Shown: in pieces, positions 54,069 to 62,271 of the stretch
Layout: each line of letters begins with the position of its first letter
Numbering within the stretch: the stretch's first letter is position 1
DNA from: Labilithrix sp.
Lineage (GTDB): Bacteria; Myxococcota_A; Polyangia; Polyangiales; Polyangiaceae
DNA length: 64,000 bases
Direction of reading: 5' to 3'
Assembly: GCA_019637195.1 (NCBI GenBank)
Contig: JAHBWA010000017.1
Coordinates: forward strand, 31,012 to 95,011
Position numbers and translations under genes: made by a program
Notes under the pieces: generated by a model
Seen by the model: only the letters and a program-made list of their open reading frames with translations
Database searches by the model: none
What the model was told of the DNA's origin: nothing

Positions 54069-54695
54069 GTGAACGTCATTGGCTTCGACGATGGGCCGTT
54101 CCCACGGGAGCACCGTGGCGACGTGCTCCTCGTGGGTGTCGTGTGCTCGGGTACGCGCGTCGACGGGATCGTGAGCGGCCGCGTGCGGCGCGACGGCGCC
54201 GACGCGACCCGCCGGATCGTGGAGCTCGTACGCGCGAGCCAGTTCGGCTCGCACGTCCAGGCGGTGATGCTCCAGGGGATCGCCGTCGGCGGGTTCAACG
54301 TCGTCGACATCCACGCGCTCTCGAGCGCGCTGCACGTCCCGGTCTTGATCGTCGTGCGGAGGCCGCCCGACATGGCCTCGGTGCGCCGGGCGCTCCTCGC
54401 GGAGGTGCCATCGACGGGACGCCCACGCGTTCGCGGCGCAGCGCGCAAATGGCGGCTGATCGAACAGGCCGGCGCGCTCGAGATCGTCGGGCCGTCGCGC
54501 CGATCGCTCAAGCGGGCCTCGGGGCTCGCCGCGAGCGGACCGAAGCTCTGGATCCAACGCGCGGGGCTGACGCTGGACGAGGCGCGCCGCGTCGTGACGG
54601 CGACGACGCTGCACGGGAACATCCCGGAGCCGCTGCGCGTCGCGCACCTCATCGCGGGCGGGATCACCACGGGGACGAGCCGCGGACGCGCCTGA
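54069..54695 (+). CDS. DUF99 family protein (UPF0215, endonuclease V-like fold)
   Basis: Protein of 208 residues, GTG start. The opening 'VIGFDDGPF' and the following 'DVLLVGVVCSGTRVDGI' strand match DUF99, as do 'MLQGIAVGGFNVVDIHALSSALHVPVLIVVRRPPD' and the helical C-terminus. DUF99 is best known from archaea and some deltaproteobacteria and is related in fold to endonuclease V; its substrate is not known. The aspartates of 'FDD' may correspond to the metal site. Confidence 0.85.
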   Translation: MNVIGFDDGPFPREHRGDVLLVGVVCSGTRVDGIVSGRVRRDGADATRRIVELVRASQFGSHVQAVMLQGIAVGGFNVVDIHALSSALHVPVLIVVRRPPDMASVRRALLAEVPSTGRPRVRGAARKWRLIEQAGALEIVGPSRRSLKRASGLAASGPKLWIQRAGLTLDEARRVVTATTLHGNIPEPLRVAHLIAGGITTGTSRGRA

Positions 54696-54799
54696 ATCCA
54701 TCGCCCGCGGGACCTGTGCCAACGGCACACCGTCGGCGCGCGGCGGACCATGATCTTGCGCACTTAGCGACGGCACGCCCATTGAATGGACAGCACGGC

Positions 54800-55813
54800 G
54801 TGGGACTTCGCGCAGCGCTCGCGGGCGCGATCTTCATCGTGGCGCTCCCCGTCTCGGCCCGCGCCGACGGCGACGACGGGCTGCGCCTCACGTGGACCGC
54901 GCCGTCTGGGTGCCCGTCGAGCGCCACGGTGCGCGCCGCGATCCTTCGCGATGCCCAGCCTCGCCGCGCGCCGAGCGAGCCGCTCGACGCGGACGCGCGC
55001 GTCGAGCAGAAGGCTAGCACCGATGGCTGGCGCGTCCGGTTGCGCACCCGACAGGGGGCGCAGGCTGGGGAGCGGGAGATCGAAGCTGCGACGTGCGGCG
55101 CCCTCGCCGACGCGACTGCGGTGATCCTCGCCCTCGCGCTGGCGCCTCCCGGCGCCGACGCGGCGTCCGCCTCGGCGGCGCCGGGAGACGCCCCCGCGCC
55201 GCCCGCTTCGGCGACCCCCGGTTCCGCGCCGCCGGAGGACGAAGGCGCAGCACCCGCGGCCCGGCGAGATCGCCGCGGCACATCGAACGGAAGCGCGCGC
55301 GAGCGCCGGGTCGCGCTCGGGGTATCGGCGGCGGGAGACGCCTCGAGCTTGCCCGCGCCGACCCTCGGCGGCTCGCTGACGCTGGCGTGGACGCCGGGCC
55401 GGTTTCGCGTCGAGCTCGACGCGCGCCGATGGATCTCGCAGGCGGGGAGCGTGCCGTCGTCGAACGCGGGGGCGCGGTTCTCGATGACCTCCATCGGCGG
55501 GCGCGGTTGCTGGACGGCGCTGAAGGCGGGCCTCGTCGACCTCGCGCCGTGCGCGGGCGCGGACGGACACATCGTCGCGGCGTCGGGCTACGGGGCCGAC
55601 GCCAACTTCGCCGCCGGCGCCGAGTGGACGACCGTCGCCGGCGGGGCGCTGGCCCGCCTCTCGCTCACGACGTGGCTCGCGCTCCGCGCCCGGGGCGAGG
55701 CGATCGTGCCGCTCGCGCGCCCCACCTTCGTCGTGGAGAACGACGGCCCCGTGCACCGGCCCCCTACCCTCGGCGCCGCGGCCTCTCTCGGGGCCGAGCT
55801 GCTCTTTTTGTAA
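54800..55813 (+). CDS. Exported protein of an ECF sigma cluster, beta-barrel-like C-terminus
   Basis: Protein of 337 residues. GTG 54800 gives a compact signal peptide ending 'VSARADG'; in-frame TTG 54782 is possible. Residues 28-130 form a small domain with two Cys ('GCPSSATVRAAILRD', 'CGALADATAVILALALAP'). A Pro/Ala linker follows (130-170). The C-terminal 160 residues alternate like strands of an outer-membrane barrel ('GSLTLAWTPGRFRVELDARRW', 'LGAELLFL'). The ECF sigma gene starts 9 bases after the stop, so they are co-transcribed. The same trio is seen in other myxobacteria. Confidence 0.74.
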   Translation: MGLRAALAGAIFIVALPVSARADGDDGLRLTWTAPSGCPSSATVRAAILRDAQPRRAPSEPLDADARVEQKASTDGWRVRLRTRQGAQAGEREIEAATCGALADATAVILALALAPPGADAASASAAPGDAPAPPASATPGSAPPEDEGAAPAARRDRRGTSNGSARERRVALGVSAAGDASSLPAPTLGGSLTLAWTPGRFRVELDARRWISQAGSVPSSNAGARFSMTSIGGRGCWTALKAGLVDLAPCAGADGHIVAASGYGADANFAAGAEWTTVAGGALARLSLTTWLALRARGEAIVPLARPTFVVENDGPVHRPPTLGAAASLGAELLFL

Positions 55814-55822
55814 CGGAACGCC

Positions 55823-56515
55823 GTGGCCGCTTCCACTCACCTCCCGAGACTCGTGCCCCCCGACGCGGTCGAACCGTCGCGATCGGAGCGCGCGGGCTCT
55901 CCATTCCCTCTGAAACACTCCGCCGCTCCGCTTCGTTCCGCGTCGTCGGCGAGCGGTCTGCCGCGGACCTCGGCAGATCCGCCGCAGGCCTTCGTGTGCC
56001 TCGAGCTCGACGACGTCTACCGCGAGCACTTCGCCTTCGTCTGGCGGAGCGCGAGACGGCTCGGGGTGGGCGAAGCGTCGATCGACGACGTGGTCCAGGA
56101 GGTCTTCGTGATCGTGCATCGACGGCTCGGTGAGTTCGAGGGCCGCTCCGCGCTCCGCACGTGGCTCTTCGGGATCACGCTCCGCGTGGCGCGTGATCAC
56201 CGCCGCCAAGCAGCGCGCAAGCGCCCGGAGGCCGCGGTCGATCCCGACACGCTGCGGGCCACCTCGCCCGGCCCGGCCGAAGCGATGGAGCGAGCGGAGG
56301 CGGCGCGCGTGCTCCACGCGATCCTCGACGAGATGGATGACGATCGCCGCGAGGTCTTCGTCATGGCCGAGCTCGAGCAGATGACGATGCCCGACATCGC
56401 CGAGACGCTGGGCGTCAACGTGAACACCGCGTACGCGAGGCTCCGCGCGGCGCGGCAGGCCTTCGAGGCGGCGCTCGCGCGCCATCGCGCGCGCGACGAA
56501 TGGAGGCTCCGGTGA
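55823..56515 (+). CDS. ECF-type RNA polymerase sigma factor
   Basis: Protein of 230 residues, GTG start. After a 55-residue extension, region 2 (about 60-135) contains 'VYREHFAFVWRSARRLGVGEASIDDVVQEVFVIVHRRLGEFEGRSALRTWLFGITLRVARDHRR'. Region 4 (about 165-215) contains 'MDDDRREVFVMAELEQMTMPDIAETLGVNVNTAYARLRAARQAF' with a helix-turn-helix. There is no region 3. The N-terminal Ser/Pro/Arg extension is unusual; a downstream start is possible. The next gene, encoding a membrane protein, overlaps its stop and may act as its anti-sigma partner. Confidence 0.92.
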   Translation: MAASTHLPRLVPPDAVEPSRSERAGSPFPLKHSAAPLRSASSASGLPRTSADPPQAFVCLELDDVYREHFAFVWRSARRLGVGEASIDDVVQEVFVIVHRRLGEFEGRSALRTWLFGITLRVARDHRRQAARKRPEAAVDPDTLRATSPGPAEAMERAEAARVLHAILDEMDDDRREVFVMAELEQMTMPDIAETLGVNVNTAYARLRAARQAFEAALARHRARDEWRLR

Positions 56516-57654
56516 CACCGCTCGGTCCCGACGCACGAGCGCTGCTCGCCGCCGCGCGCGACGGCGACGAGCCGTCCGACGACGACGCGGCACGCGTGCG
56601 AACGAAGCTCGCGGCGCGCCTCGCCGTCGCCGCCGCGGCCGGCGTGACGGCCGCGACAGCGACGAAGACCGCAGGTGCGGCGGGCACCGGCGCGGGCGTC
56701 GCCTCCGGCGCGGGAGTCGCCTCCGGCGCAGGGATCGCCTCCGGCGCAGGGATCGCCTCCGGCGCGGGAGTCGCCTCCGGCGCAGGGATCGCCTCCGGCG
56801 CGGCGGCGACCGGAAGCGTTGGAGCGAAGCTCCTCGTCGCCGTGGCGTTGCTTGGAGGGACGGCGACCACGAGCGCGATCCTGCTCCAGCGAGAAGCCAC
56901 GGAGCCGCGGGCCGCCGAGGCGCCTGCGAGCGTCGGCGCCGCGACCGCGAGCCATCCGACTCCCGCTTCGTCACCGACGTGGGCAGCTCCCGCGGCGCGG
57001 CCCCCGAGCTCCTCCGAGACTGCCACTCCGGCGACGGCCGAACCGCTACCCGGCGCGCTCGCGACGCCACCCGCAGCGGCAGCGCAATCCACAGCGGCTC
57101 CGTCGGTGGCTTCTCCGTCCGCGGCGGCGCCGCCCGTGGTGTCTTCACCGGCGGCGACACCTCCCGCGCGCGGCGCGAGCGTGGCGCGCCTCGATCCGAA
57201 CACGCGCGCGGCGGCGACGACGTCACCGCGCGCGCCGGCGCCCGCCTCGGGGGCGAACGAACACCACGACGTCCCCGCCACGACGGGGGCGTCGGGCGCT
57301 GCACCCGAGCCGCGCGCCGGCGTGCCGTCGATCGCGGCCTCACCCGGCGCTGCCGGCGACGCCGTCGCCGAGGAGGCCTCGCTCCTCCGCGCCGCCCGCG
57401 ACGCCCTCGCGCGCGGCGACAGCTCCGCGGCGCTCACGCGGGTGGACGAGCACGCGGCGCGCTTCCCTCGCGGCGCGCTCGGCGAAGAACGTCAGGCTAC
57501 GCGCGTCTTCGCGCTCTGCGCGGCCGGCCGGATCGCCGAGGCGCGCGCCGCGGCGACCACCTTCGTGACCGCGAGCCCGCGCTCGCCGCTCGCCGCCCAG
57601 GTGCGTCGTTCCTGCGCCGACGTGAGCGCGACCGGCGGAGGCGCCCGGCGCTGA
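56512..57654 (+). CDS. Single-span membrane protein coupled to the ECF sigma factor
   Basis: Protein of 380 residues. GTG 56512 overlaps the sigma stop (GTGA) and has TGGAGG upstream; ATG 56500 is also in frame. Residues 1-45 are cytoplasmic and charged. Residues 60-103 are a hexapeptide repeat (GAGVAS/GAGIAS, seven or eight units). A membrane span near 108-130 leads to a long Ala/Pro/Ser-rich linker and a helical TPR-like domain (about 290-370: 'LLRAARDALARGDSSAALTRVDEHAARFPRG'). Coupling and topology fit an anti-sigma-like regulator, but no zinc-binding anti-sigma motif is present. Confidence 0.75.
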   Translation: MTPLGPDARALLAAARDGDEPSDDDAARVRTKLAARLAVAAAAGVTAATATKTAGAAGTGAGVASGAGVASGAGIASGAGIASGAGVASGAGIASGAAATGSVGAKLLVAVALLGGTATTSAILLQREATEPRAAEAPASVGAATASHPTPASSPTWAAPAARPPSSSETATPATAEPLPGALATPPAAAAQSTAAPSVASPSAAAPPVVSSPAATPPARGASVARLDPNTRAAATTSPRAPAPASGANEHHDVPATTGASGAAPEPRAGVPSIAASPGAAGDAVAEEASLLRAARDALARGDSSAALTRVDEHAARFPRGALGEERQATRVFALCAAGRIAEARAAATTFVTASPRSPLAAQVRRSCADVSATGGGARR

Positions 57655-57987
57655 TCGGGCCTGCAGGCCCACGCCACTCGTGGCACGTGTCCTAGCTCGA
57701 CCAACGAAGGACCGCGGATCCGCTCGCGCCGCGGAAGCCCAGCACACCTCACAGGCCGCGGAAGCAGCGCACCTCGTGGGCCGCTGCGGAAGCCCCAGCG
57801 CAACCCGCAGACCGCTGCGGAAGCCCCAGCGCAACCCGCAGGCCGCTGCGGAAGCCCCAGCGCAATCCGCAGAAGCCTTGGCGTCATCTACGATGCACGA
57901 TTTCTTCACGAGGCGACCGCAGCGCGGCCACCCACGCGTATCCAGCTCGCAACGCGGGCACCGTCCTCGGTCGAAGGAGAGCTTCCC
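57655..57987. repeat. Intergenic region with 31-base tandem repeat
   Basis: Three copies of a 31-base unit beginning CCGCTGCGGAAGCCCCAGCG start at 57781, 57812 and 57843, the last ending near 57873. Degenerate copies with GCGGAAGC precede them from 57730. The copies are nearly identical and have no spacers. The rest of the stretch carries the ribosome-binding site of the next gene (AAGGAGAG at about 57975). Confidence 0.85.
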
Positions 57988-58581
57988 ATGTCCCGATTGG
58001 CTTCGCTCGTCATCATCGCCGCCGCCGCGGCCTCCGTCCTGTCCGCCGTCGCGTGCAGCGGCGGGCAAATCGCCGTGGGCCGCTCCGATCAACAGCTCCT
58101 GACGCGCAAGGACGGCACCCCGACGGGCAACGGTCAGACCTGCTCGTGGGACGACACGGTCACCGACGACGGGCAGTCCACGCCCGCACCGAACGGGACG
58201 TACGCCGTGGGCGACAACTTCGCGGCGCCCGACGGCTGCAACGACTGCACGTGCACGACGCAGGGCATCATGTGCACGGTGCGCGAGTGCGGCGCCCCGG
58301 AGCCCGGAGCATGCCCGGACGACGCGAAGATCTGCTCCGACGGCACCGTCATCAGCCGCAGCGGGCCCGACTGCTCGTTCGCGGCGTGCCCGGACGAGCC
58401 GAACGGATGCTCGAGGGACGCTCACATCTGCCCGGACGGCTCGACGGTCGGACGCACCGGCCCGAAGTGCGAGTTCGTCTGCCCGGGCGATCCGGCGTGC
58501 GACATGGACGCGAAGCAGTGCCCGGACGGCAGCTTCGTCGGACGCACCGGCCCGAAGTGCGAGTTCGCGCCCTGTCCGTGA
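57988..58581 (+). CDS. Cys-rich lipoprotein with VWC-like domain
   Basis: Protein of 197 residues, ATG with AAGGAGAG upstream. The signal peptide ends in lipobox SAVAC. Residues 52-105 resemble a von Willebrand type C domain ('NGTYAVGDNFAAPDGCNDCTCTTQGIMCTVREC'). Three related units follow, each with 'C-DG--V-R-GP-C-F' spacing (about 113-133, 145-165, 172-195); the last two share 'VGRTGPKCEF' exactly. It is a secreted disulfide-rich surface protein, probably adhesive or inhibitory. Confidence 0.8.
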   Translation: MSRLASLVIIAAAAASVLSAVACSGGQIAVGRSDQQLLTRKDGTPTGNGQTCSWDDTVTDDGQSTPAPNGTYAVGDNFAAPDGCNDCTCTTQGIMCTVRECGAPEPGACPDDAKICSDGTVISRSGPDCSFAACPDEPNGCSRDAHICPDGSTVGRTGPKCEFVCPGDPACDMDAKQCPDGSFVGRTGPKCEFAPCP

Positions 58582-59087
58582 CGAGCGGCCCGCGCGCGCG
58601 TGTGAGCGCGGCAGAGGCTGCGAAGCCCCACCCAGCGCGTCGCCTGCTCGAGCGGGCGGCGCGCTGTCGCTTGTGGTGGCTCGTCGTCGTCGCGCGCCCG
58701 TACCCGATCCGCCGGCAATCGCCGCCAAGCCCGAGCGCGACGCCTCCGCCTTACGCGCCCGGGCGATCGTCACGAGCCGCGCGCGCCGCACCGGCGATCG
58801 TCACGAGCCGCGCGCGCCGCACCGGCGATCGTCACGAGCCGCGCGCGCCGCACCGGCGATCGTCACGAGCCGCGCGCGCCGCACCGGCGATCGTCACGAG
58901 CCGCGCGCCGCGGCGGTAGAGCCCGCGCGGCACGCGTCACTTCGCAAAAAAACCGAGCCATTTCCAATACGCGAGGAGCCTTGCCGCGCACGGTGCACGG
59001 GACTAGCTTGCGCTCAGCTCACGCGAGCTCGGTCTCGCGCGAGAGCTCGAGGGGAGCAACCTCGAATCAAAGGAGCAGAGCTTCGCC
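58582..59087. repeat. Intergenic region with five 31-base tandem repeats, and gapA leader
   Basis: Five copies of a 31-base unit (GCGATCGTCACGAGCCGCGC plus 11 more) start at 58763, 58794, 58825, 58856 and 58887; the first four are almost identical and the last is cut short near 58917. No spacers separate them. The AT-richer stretch 58940-58975 (CGCAAAAAAACCGAG onward) is the most likely promoter area for gapA, and AAAGGAGCAG at about 59069 is its ribosome-binding site. No other gene is seen. Confidence 0.85.
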
Positions 59088-60104
59088 ATGGCCAGGAAGA
59101 TTGCCATCAACGGTTTTGGTCGTATCGGTCGCTGCATCGTGCGCGCGCTGAACGAGCGCAAGGTGAGCGACCTCGAGGTCGTCGCCATCAACGACCTGAC
59201 GGACGCGCGGACGCTCGCGCACCTCTACAACTACGACACGGTCCACGGCCGCGCCGAGGCGCGCGCGACCGCCGGCGAGGGCACGATCGAGATCGGCGGC
59301 AAGAAGATCAAGGTCCTCGCCGAGAAGGATCCGGGCAAGCTCCCCTGGAAGGACCTCGGCGTCGACATCGTGCTCGAGTGCACGGGCCTCTTCACCGACA
59401 AGGAGAAGAACAAGCCCCACCTCGACGCGGGCGCCAAGAAGGTCATCATCTCCGCGCCGGCGAAGAACCACGACGCGACCATCGTGCTCGGCGTCAACAC
59501 CGAGCTCTACGACAGCGCGAAGCACTCGGTCATCTCGTGCGGCTCGTGCACGACGAACTGCCTCGCTCCGGTCGCCAAGGTCCTCCACGACACGTTCGGC
59601 ATCAAGCGCGGCCTGATGACGACGATCCACTCGTACACGAACGACCAGGCGGTCCTCGACATCCCGCACCGCAAGGGCGACCTCCGCCGCGCGCGCGCCG
59701 CGGCGCAGAACATGATCCCGTCGTCGACGGGCGCCGCGAAGGCGCTCTCCGAGGTGCTCCCTGCCCTCGCCGGCAAGTTCGACGGTCAGGCCGTGCGCGT
59801 CCCGACGATGGACGTCAGCCTCGTCGACCTCACCTTCGAGACCGAGAAGCCCCTGACGAAGGACGCGATCCACTCGGCGATGAAGGCCGCGAGCGAGGGA
59901 CCGCTCAAGAACATCCTCGGCTACACCGAGGAGCCGCTCGTCTCGAGCGACTACATCGGTGACCCGCGCTCGTCGATCTTCGACGGCACGATCACCCAGG
60001 TGATGGGCGACAACTTCGCCAAGGTCTTCAGCTGGTACGACAACGAGTGGGGCTTCTCGAACCGCATGATCGAGCTCGCGCAGCTCGTCTCGTCGAAGCT
60101 CTGA
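59088..60104 (+). CDS. gapA: Glyceraldehyde-3-phosphate dehydrogenase, type I
   Basis: Protein of 338 residues. It converts glyceraldehyde-3-phosphate, NAD+ and phosphate to 1,3-bisphosphoglycerate. The N-terminal 'INGFGRIGR' binds NAD; catalytic Cys154 lies in 'SCGSCTTNC', and the His partner is in 'TTIHSYTNDQ'. 'SWYDNEWGFSNRM' closes the protein. First gene of gapA-pgk-tpiA-secG, all on the plus strand. Confidence 0.97.
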   Translation: MARKIAINGFGRIGRCIVRALNERKVSDLEVVAINDLTDARTLAHLYNYDTVHGRAEARATAGEGTIEIGGKKIKVLAEKDPGKLPWKDLGVDIVLECTGLFTDKEKNKPHLDAGAKKVIISAPAKNHDATIVLGVNTELYDSAKHSVISCGSCTTNCLAPVAKVLHDTFGIKRGLMTTIHSYTNDQAVLDIPHRKGDLRRARAAAQNMIPSSTGAAKALSEVLPALAGKFDGQAVRVPTMDVSLVDLTFETEKPLTKDAIHSAMKAASEGPLKNILGYTEEPLVSSDYIGDPRSSIFDGTITQVMGDNFAKVFSWYDNEWGFSNRMIELAQLVSSKL

Positions 60105-60113
60105 ATCCGAGTC

Positions 60114-60131
60114 GGGGGCCGTCCGGCCCCC
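60114..60131 (+). terminator. Hairpin between gapA and pgk
   Basis: GGGGGCC and GGCCCCC pair around a GTCC loop, starting 10 bases after the gapA stop. No T-tract follows, so it more likely stabilises the gapA message or attenuates read-through than fully terminates. Confidence 0.5.
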
Positions 60132-60177
60132 GCTCGCCCAACCTCGTCATCGAACACGCAGCTCGGAGAACCGCGTC

Positions 60178-61398
60178 ATGACCACGCTCGATCGCATCAC
60201 GCCGATCCGTGAGCTCCCCATCGAGAACAAGCGCGTCTTCATTCGCGTCGACTTCAACGTCCCGACCGAGGACGTCGACGGCAAGATCACGATCACCGAC
60301 GACGCTCGCATCACCGAGGCGCTCCCGACGATCAAGCACGCGCTCGAGCGCGGCGCGCGCGTCATCCTCGCGAGCCACATGGGCCGGCCCAAGAAGGGCC
60401 CGGATCCCAAGCTGTCGCTCGAGCCGTGCGGCACCCGCCTCGCCGAGCTGCTCGGCGTCGAGGTGCACATGCCGGAGGACTGCGTCGGCGACGCCGCCAA
60501 GAAGGTCGTCTACGACCTCCGCGCGGGACAGGTGTGCCTGCTCGAGAACCTCCGCTTCCACGCCGAAGAGGAGAAGGACGACGAGACCTTCGCGCAGAAG
60601 CTCGCCGAGCTCTGCGACGTCTACGTCGACGACGCCTTCGGCGCCGTCCACCGCGCCCACGCCTCGGTCCACGCGCTGCCGAAGGCGATGCGCGAGAAGG
60701 GCTGCGGCTTCCTCCTCGAGAAGGAGATCGCCGCGCTCGGGAAGGTGATCACGACGCCGGACAAGCCGTTCGTCGCGATCCTCGGTGGCGCGAAGGTCTC
60801 CGACAAGCTCGCCGTCATCGATTCGCTCCTCGAGAAGGTCAACGCGCTGCTCATCGGCGGCGCGATGGCGAACACCTTCCTCGCCGCGAAGGGCCTCGAC
60901 ATGCAGGGCTCGAAGATCGAGGAGGACAAGCTCCCGCTCGCGCGCACGATCCTCGAGAAGGCCCGCGAGAAGAAGGTCGACCTCGTGCTGCCCGTCGACG
61001 TCATCGTCGCGCAGAGCGTCGGCGCGTCTGAGGGGCGGACCGTCGGCGCCTCCGAGGTCCCGCCCGGGCACATGGCGCTCGACATCGGGCCGAAGAGCGC
61101 CGCGGAGTTCGGTAAGCACATCGCGAAGGCCAAGACCGTCTTCTGGAACGGGCCGATGGGCCTCTTCGAGAAGGAGCCCTTCGCTGGCGGCACCTTCGCG
61201 GTCGCCCGCGCGATGGCGACCTCGCCGGCCTTCACCGTCGTCGGCGGCGGTGACAGCGCGGCGGCGGTGAAGGAGGCGGGCCCGGAGATCGCCGCCAAGA
61301 TGAAGCACATCTCCACGGGCGGCGGCGCGTCGCTGGAGCTGATCGAAGGGAAGAAGTTGCCGGGCATCGAGGTTCTCCGTCGAGCCACGACCCCCTGA
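60178..61398 (+). CDS. pgk: Phosphoglycerate kinase
   Basis: Protein of 406 residues. It transfers phosphate from 1,3-bisphosphoglycerate to ADP. 'RVFIRVDFNVP' near the start, 'ASHMGRPKKGPDPKLSLEP', 'LLENLRFHAEEE', 'ILGGAKVSDKLAVID', 'FWNGPMGLFE' and the nucleotide-binding 'VVGGGDSAAAVKEAG' near 358 are all present. ATG start 73 bases after gapA. Standard length and complete active site. Confidence 0.97.
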   Translation: MTTLDRITPIRELPIENKRVFIRVDFNVPTEDVDGKITITDDARITEALPTIKHALERGARVILASHMGRPKKGPDPKLSLEPCGTRLAELLGVEVHMPEDCVGDAAKKVVYDLRAGQVCLLENLRFHAEEEKDDETFAQKLAELCDVYVDDAFGAVHRAHASVHALPKAMREKGCGFLLEKEIAALGKVITTPDKPFVAILGGAKVSDKLAVIDSLLEKVNALLIGGAMANTFLAAKGLDMQGSKIEEDKLPLARTILEKAREKKVDLVLPVDVIVAQSVGASEGRTVGASEVPPGHMALDIGPKSAAEFGKHIAKAKTVFWNGPMGLFEKEPFAGGTFAVARAMATSPAFTVVGGGDSAAAVKEAGPEIAAKMKHISTGGGASLELIEGKKLPGIEVLRRATTP

Positions 61399-61404
61399 GC
61401 TCGA

Positions 61405-61450
61405 CTCACCGCGACCGCGACCACGACGACCACGACGACCACGACGACCG
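61405..61450. repeat. 9-base tandem repeats between pgk and tpiA
   Basis: The unit ACCACGACG is repeated about three and a half times between the pgk stop and the tpiA ribosome-binding site (GAGGAGG). Spacing between the two genes is 63 bases. Confidence 0.7.
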
Positions 61451-61461
61451 AGGAGGACGAG

Positions 61462-62226
61462 ATGAACCCCGCACGCACCCCGCTCATCGCGGGCAACTGG
61501 AAGATGTTCCATGGCGGAGAGTCGAGCGTCCCGCTCGCCGCCGGCGTGGTCGCGTTCGCGAAGGAGCTGTCGAACGTCGACGTGGTCGTCGCGCCGCCGT
61601 ACACGGCGCTGGCGGCCGTCTCCGCGGAGATCGACGGGTCGCCGGTCGCGCTCGCCGGGCAGAACCTCCACCCGAAGCCCGAGGGCGCCTTCACCGGCGA
61701 GATCAGCGGGCCGTTCCTCAAGGAGTGCGGCTGCAGCTGGGTCATCGTCGGCCACAGCGAGCGCCGGCAGCACTTCGGCGAGACCGATCCGATCGTCGCC
61801 GACAAGGTCTCGGCCGCGCTCGGCAGTGGGCTCGTCCCCATCGTGTGCGTGGGCGAGACCCTGTCGCAGCGCGAGGGCGGCGAGACCCTCCGCGTGGTCA
61901 AGGCGCAGGTCGAGGCGTTCCTCGACGTCATCGCGCAGAGCGCCGTCGCGGTCGCGATCGCCTACGAGCCCGTCTGGGCGATCGGCACCGGGAAGACGGC
62001 CGGCCCGGCCGAGGCCGAGGAGGTCCACGCCGCCATCCGCACCTGGCTCGCGAACAAGGATCCGAAGCTCGCCGAGCGCACCCGCATCCTTTACGGCGGC
62101 TCGGTCAAGGCCGACAACGCGGCCGCGCTCCTGGGCTGCCCGAACGTCGACGGCGCCCTGGTCGGCGGAGCGAGCTTGGACCCTGGCTCGTTTGGTGCTA
62201 TCGCCAGGGCCGCGCAGGCGAAGTAG
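61462..62226 (+). CDS. tpiA: Triosephosphate isomerase
   Basis: Protein of 254 residues. It interconverts dihydroxyacetone phosphate and glyceraldehyde-3-phosphate. Catalytic residues are Lys14 ('GNWKMF'), His98 ('VGHSERR') and Glu169 ('AYEPVWAIGTG'). 'LYGGSVKADNAAAL' forms the phosphate-binding end. ATG has GAGGAGGACG upstream. Length and motifs are normal. Confidence 0.97.
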   Translation: MNPARTPLIAGNWKMFHGGESSVPLAAGVVAFAKELSNVDVVVAPPYTALAAVSAEIDGSPVALAGQNLHPKPEGAFTGEISGPFLKECGCSWVIVGHSERRQHFGETDPIVADKVSAALGSGLVPIVCVGETLSQREGGETLRVVKAQVEAFLDVIAQSAVAVAIAYEPVWAIGTGKTAGPAEAEEVHAAIRTWLANKDPKLAERTRILYGGSVKADNAAALLGCPNVDGALVGGASLDPGSFGAIARAAQAK

Positions 62227-62271
62227 CCCCCACCGGGCGGCGTTATCGCCCCGAGATCCCTCAGAAAGCCC

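Noticed and set aside
53912..54799. Upstream extension of the 54800-55813 frame through the DUF99 gene
   Set aside because: The extension runs through the 78-base repeats and antiphase to the well-supported DUF99 gene; a signal peptide appears only after 54800.
57781..57873. CRISPR-like or translated repeat
   Set aside because: Again contiguous units without spacers; no start codon or ribosome-binding site supports translation of the frames through it.
58763..58917. CRISPR-like array of 31-base repeats
   Set aside because: Repeats follow one another directly with no spacers, and no cas genes are near. It is a minisatellite.
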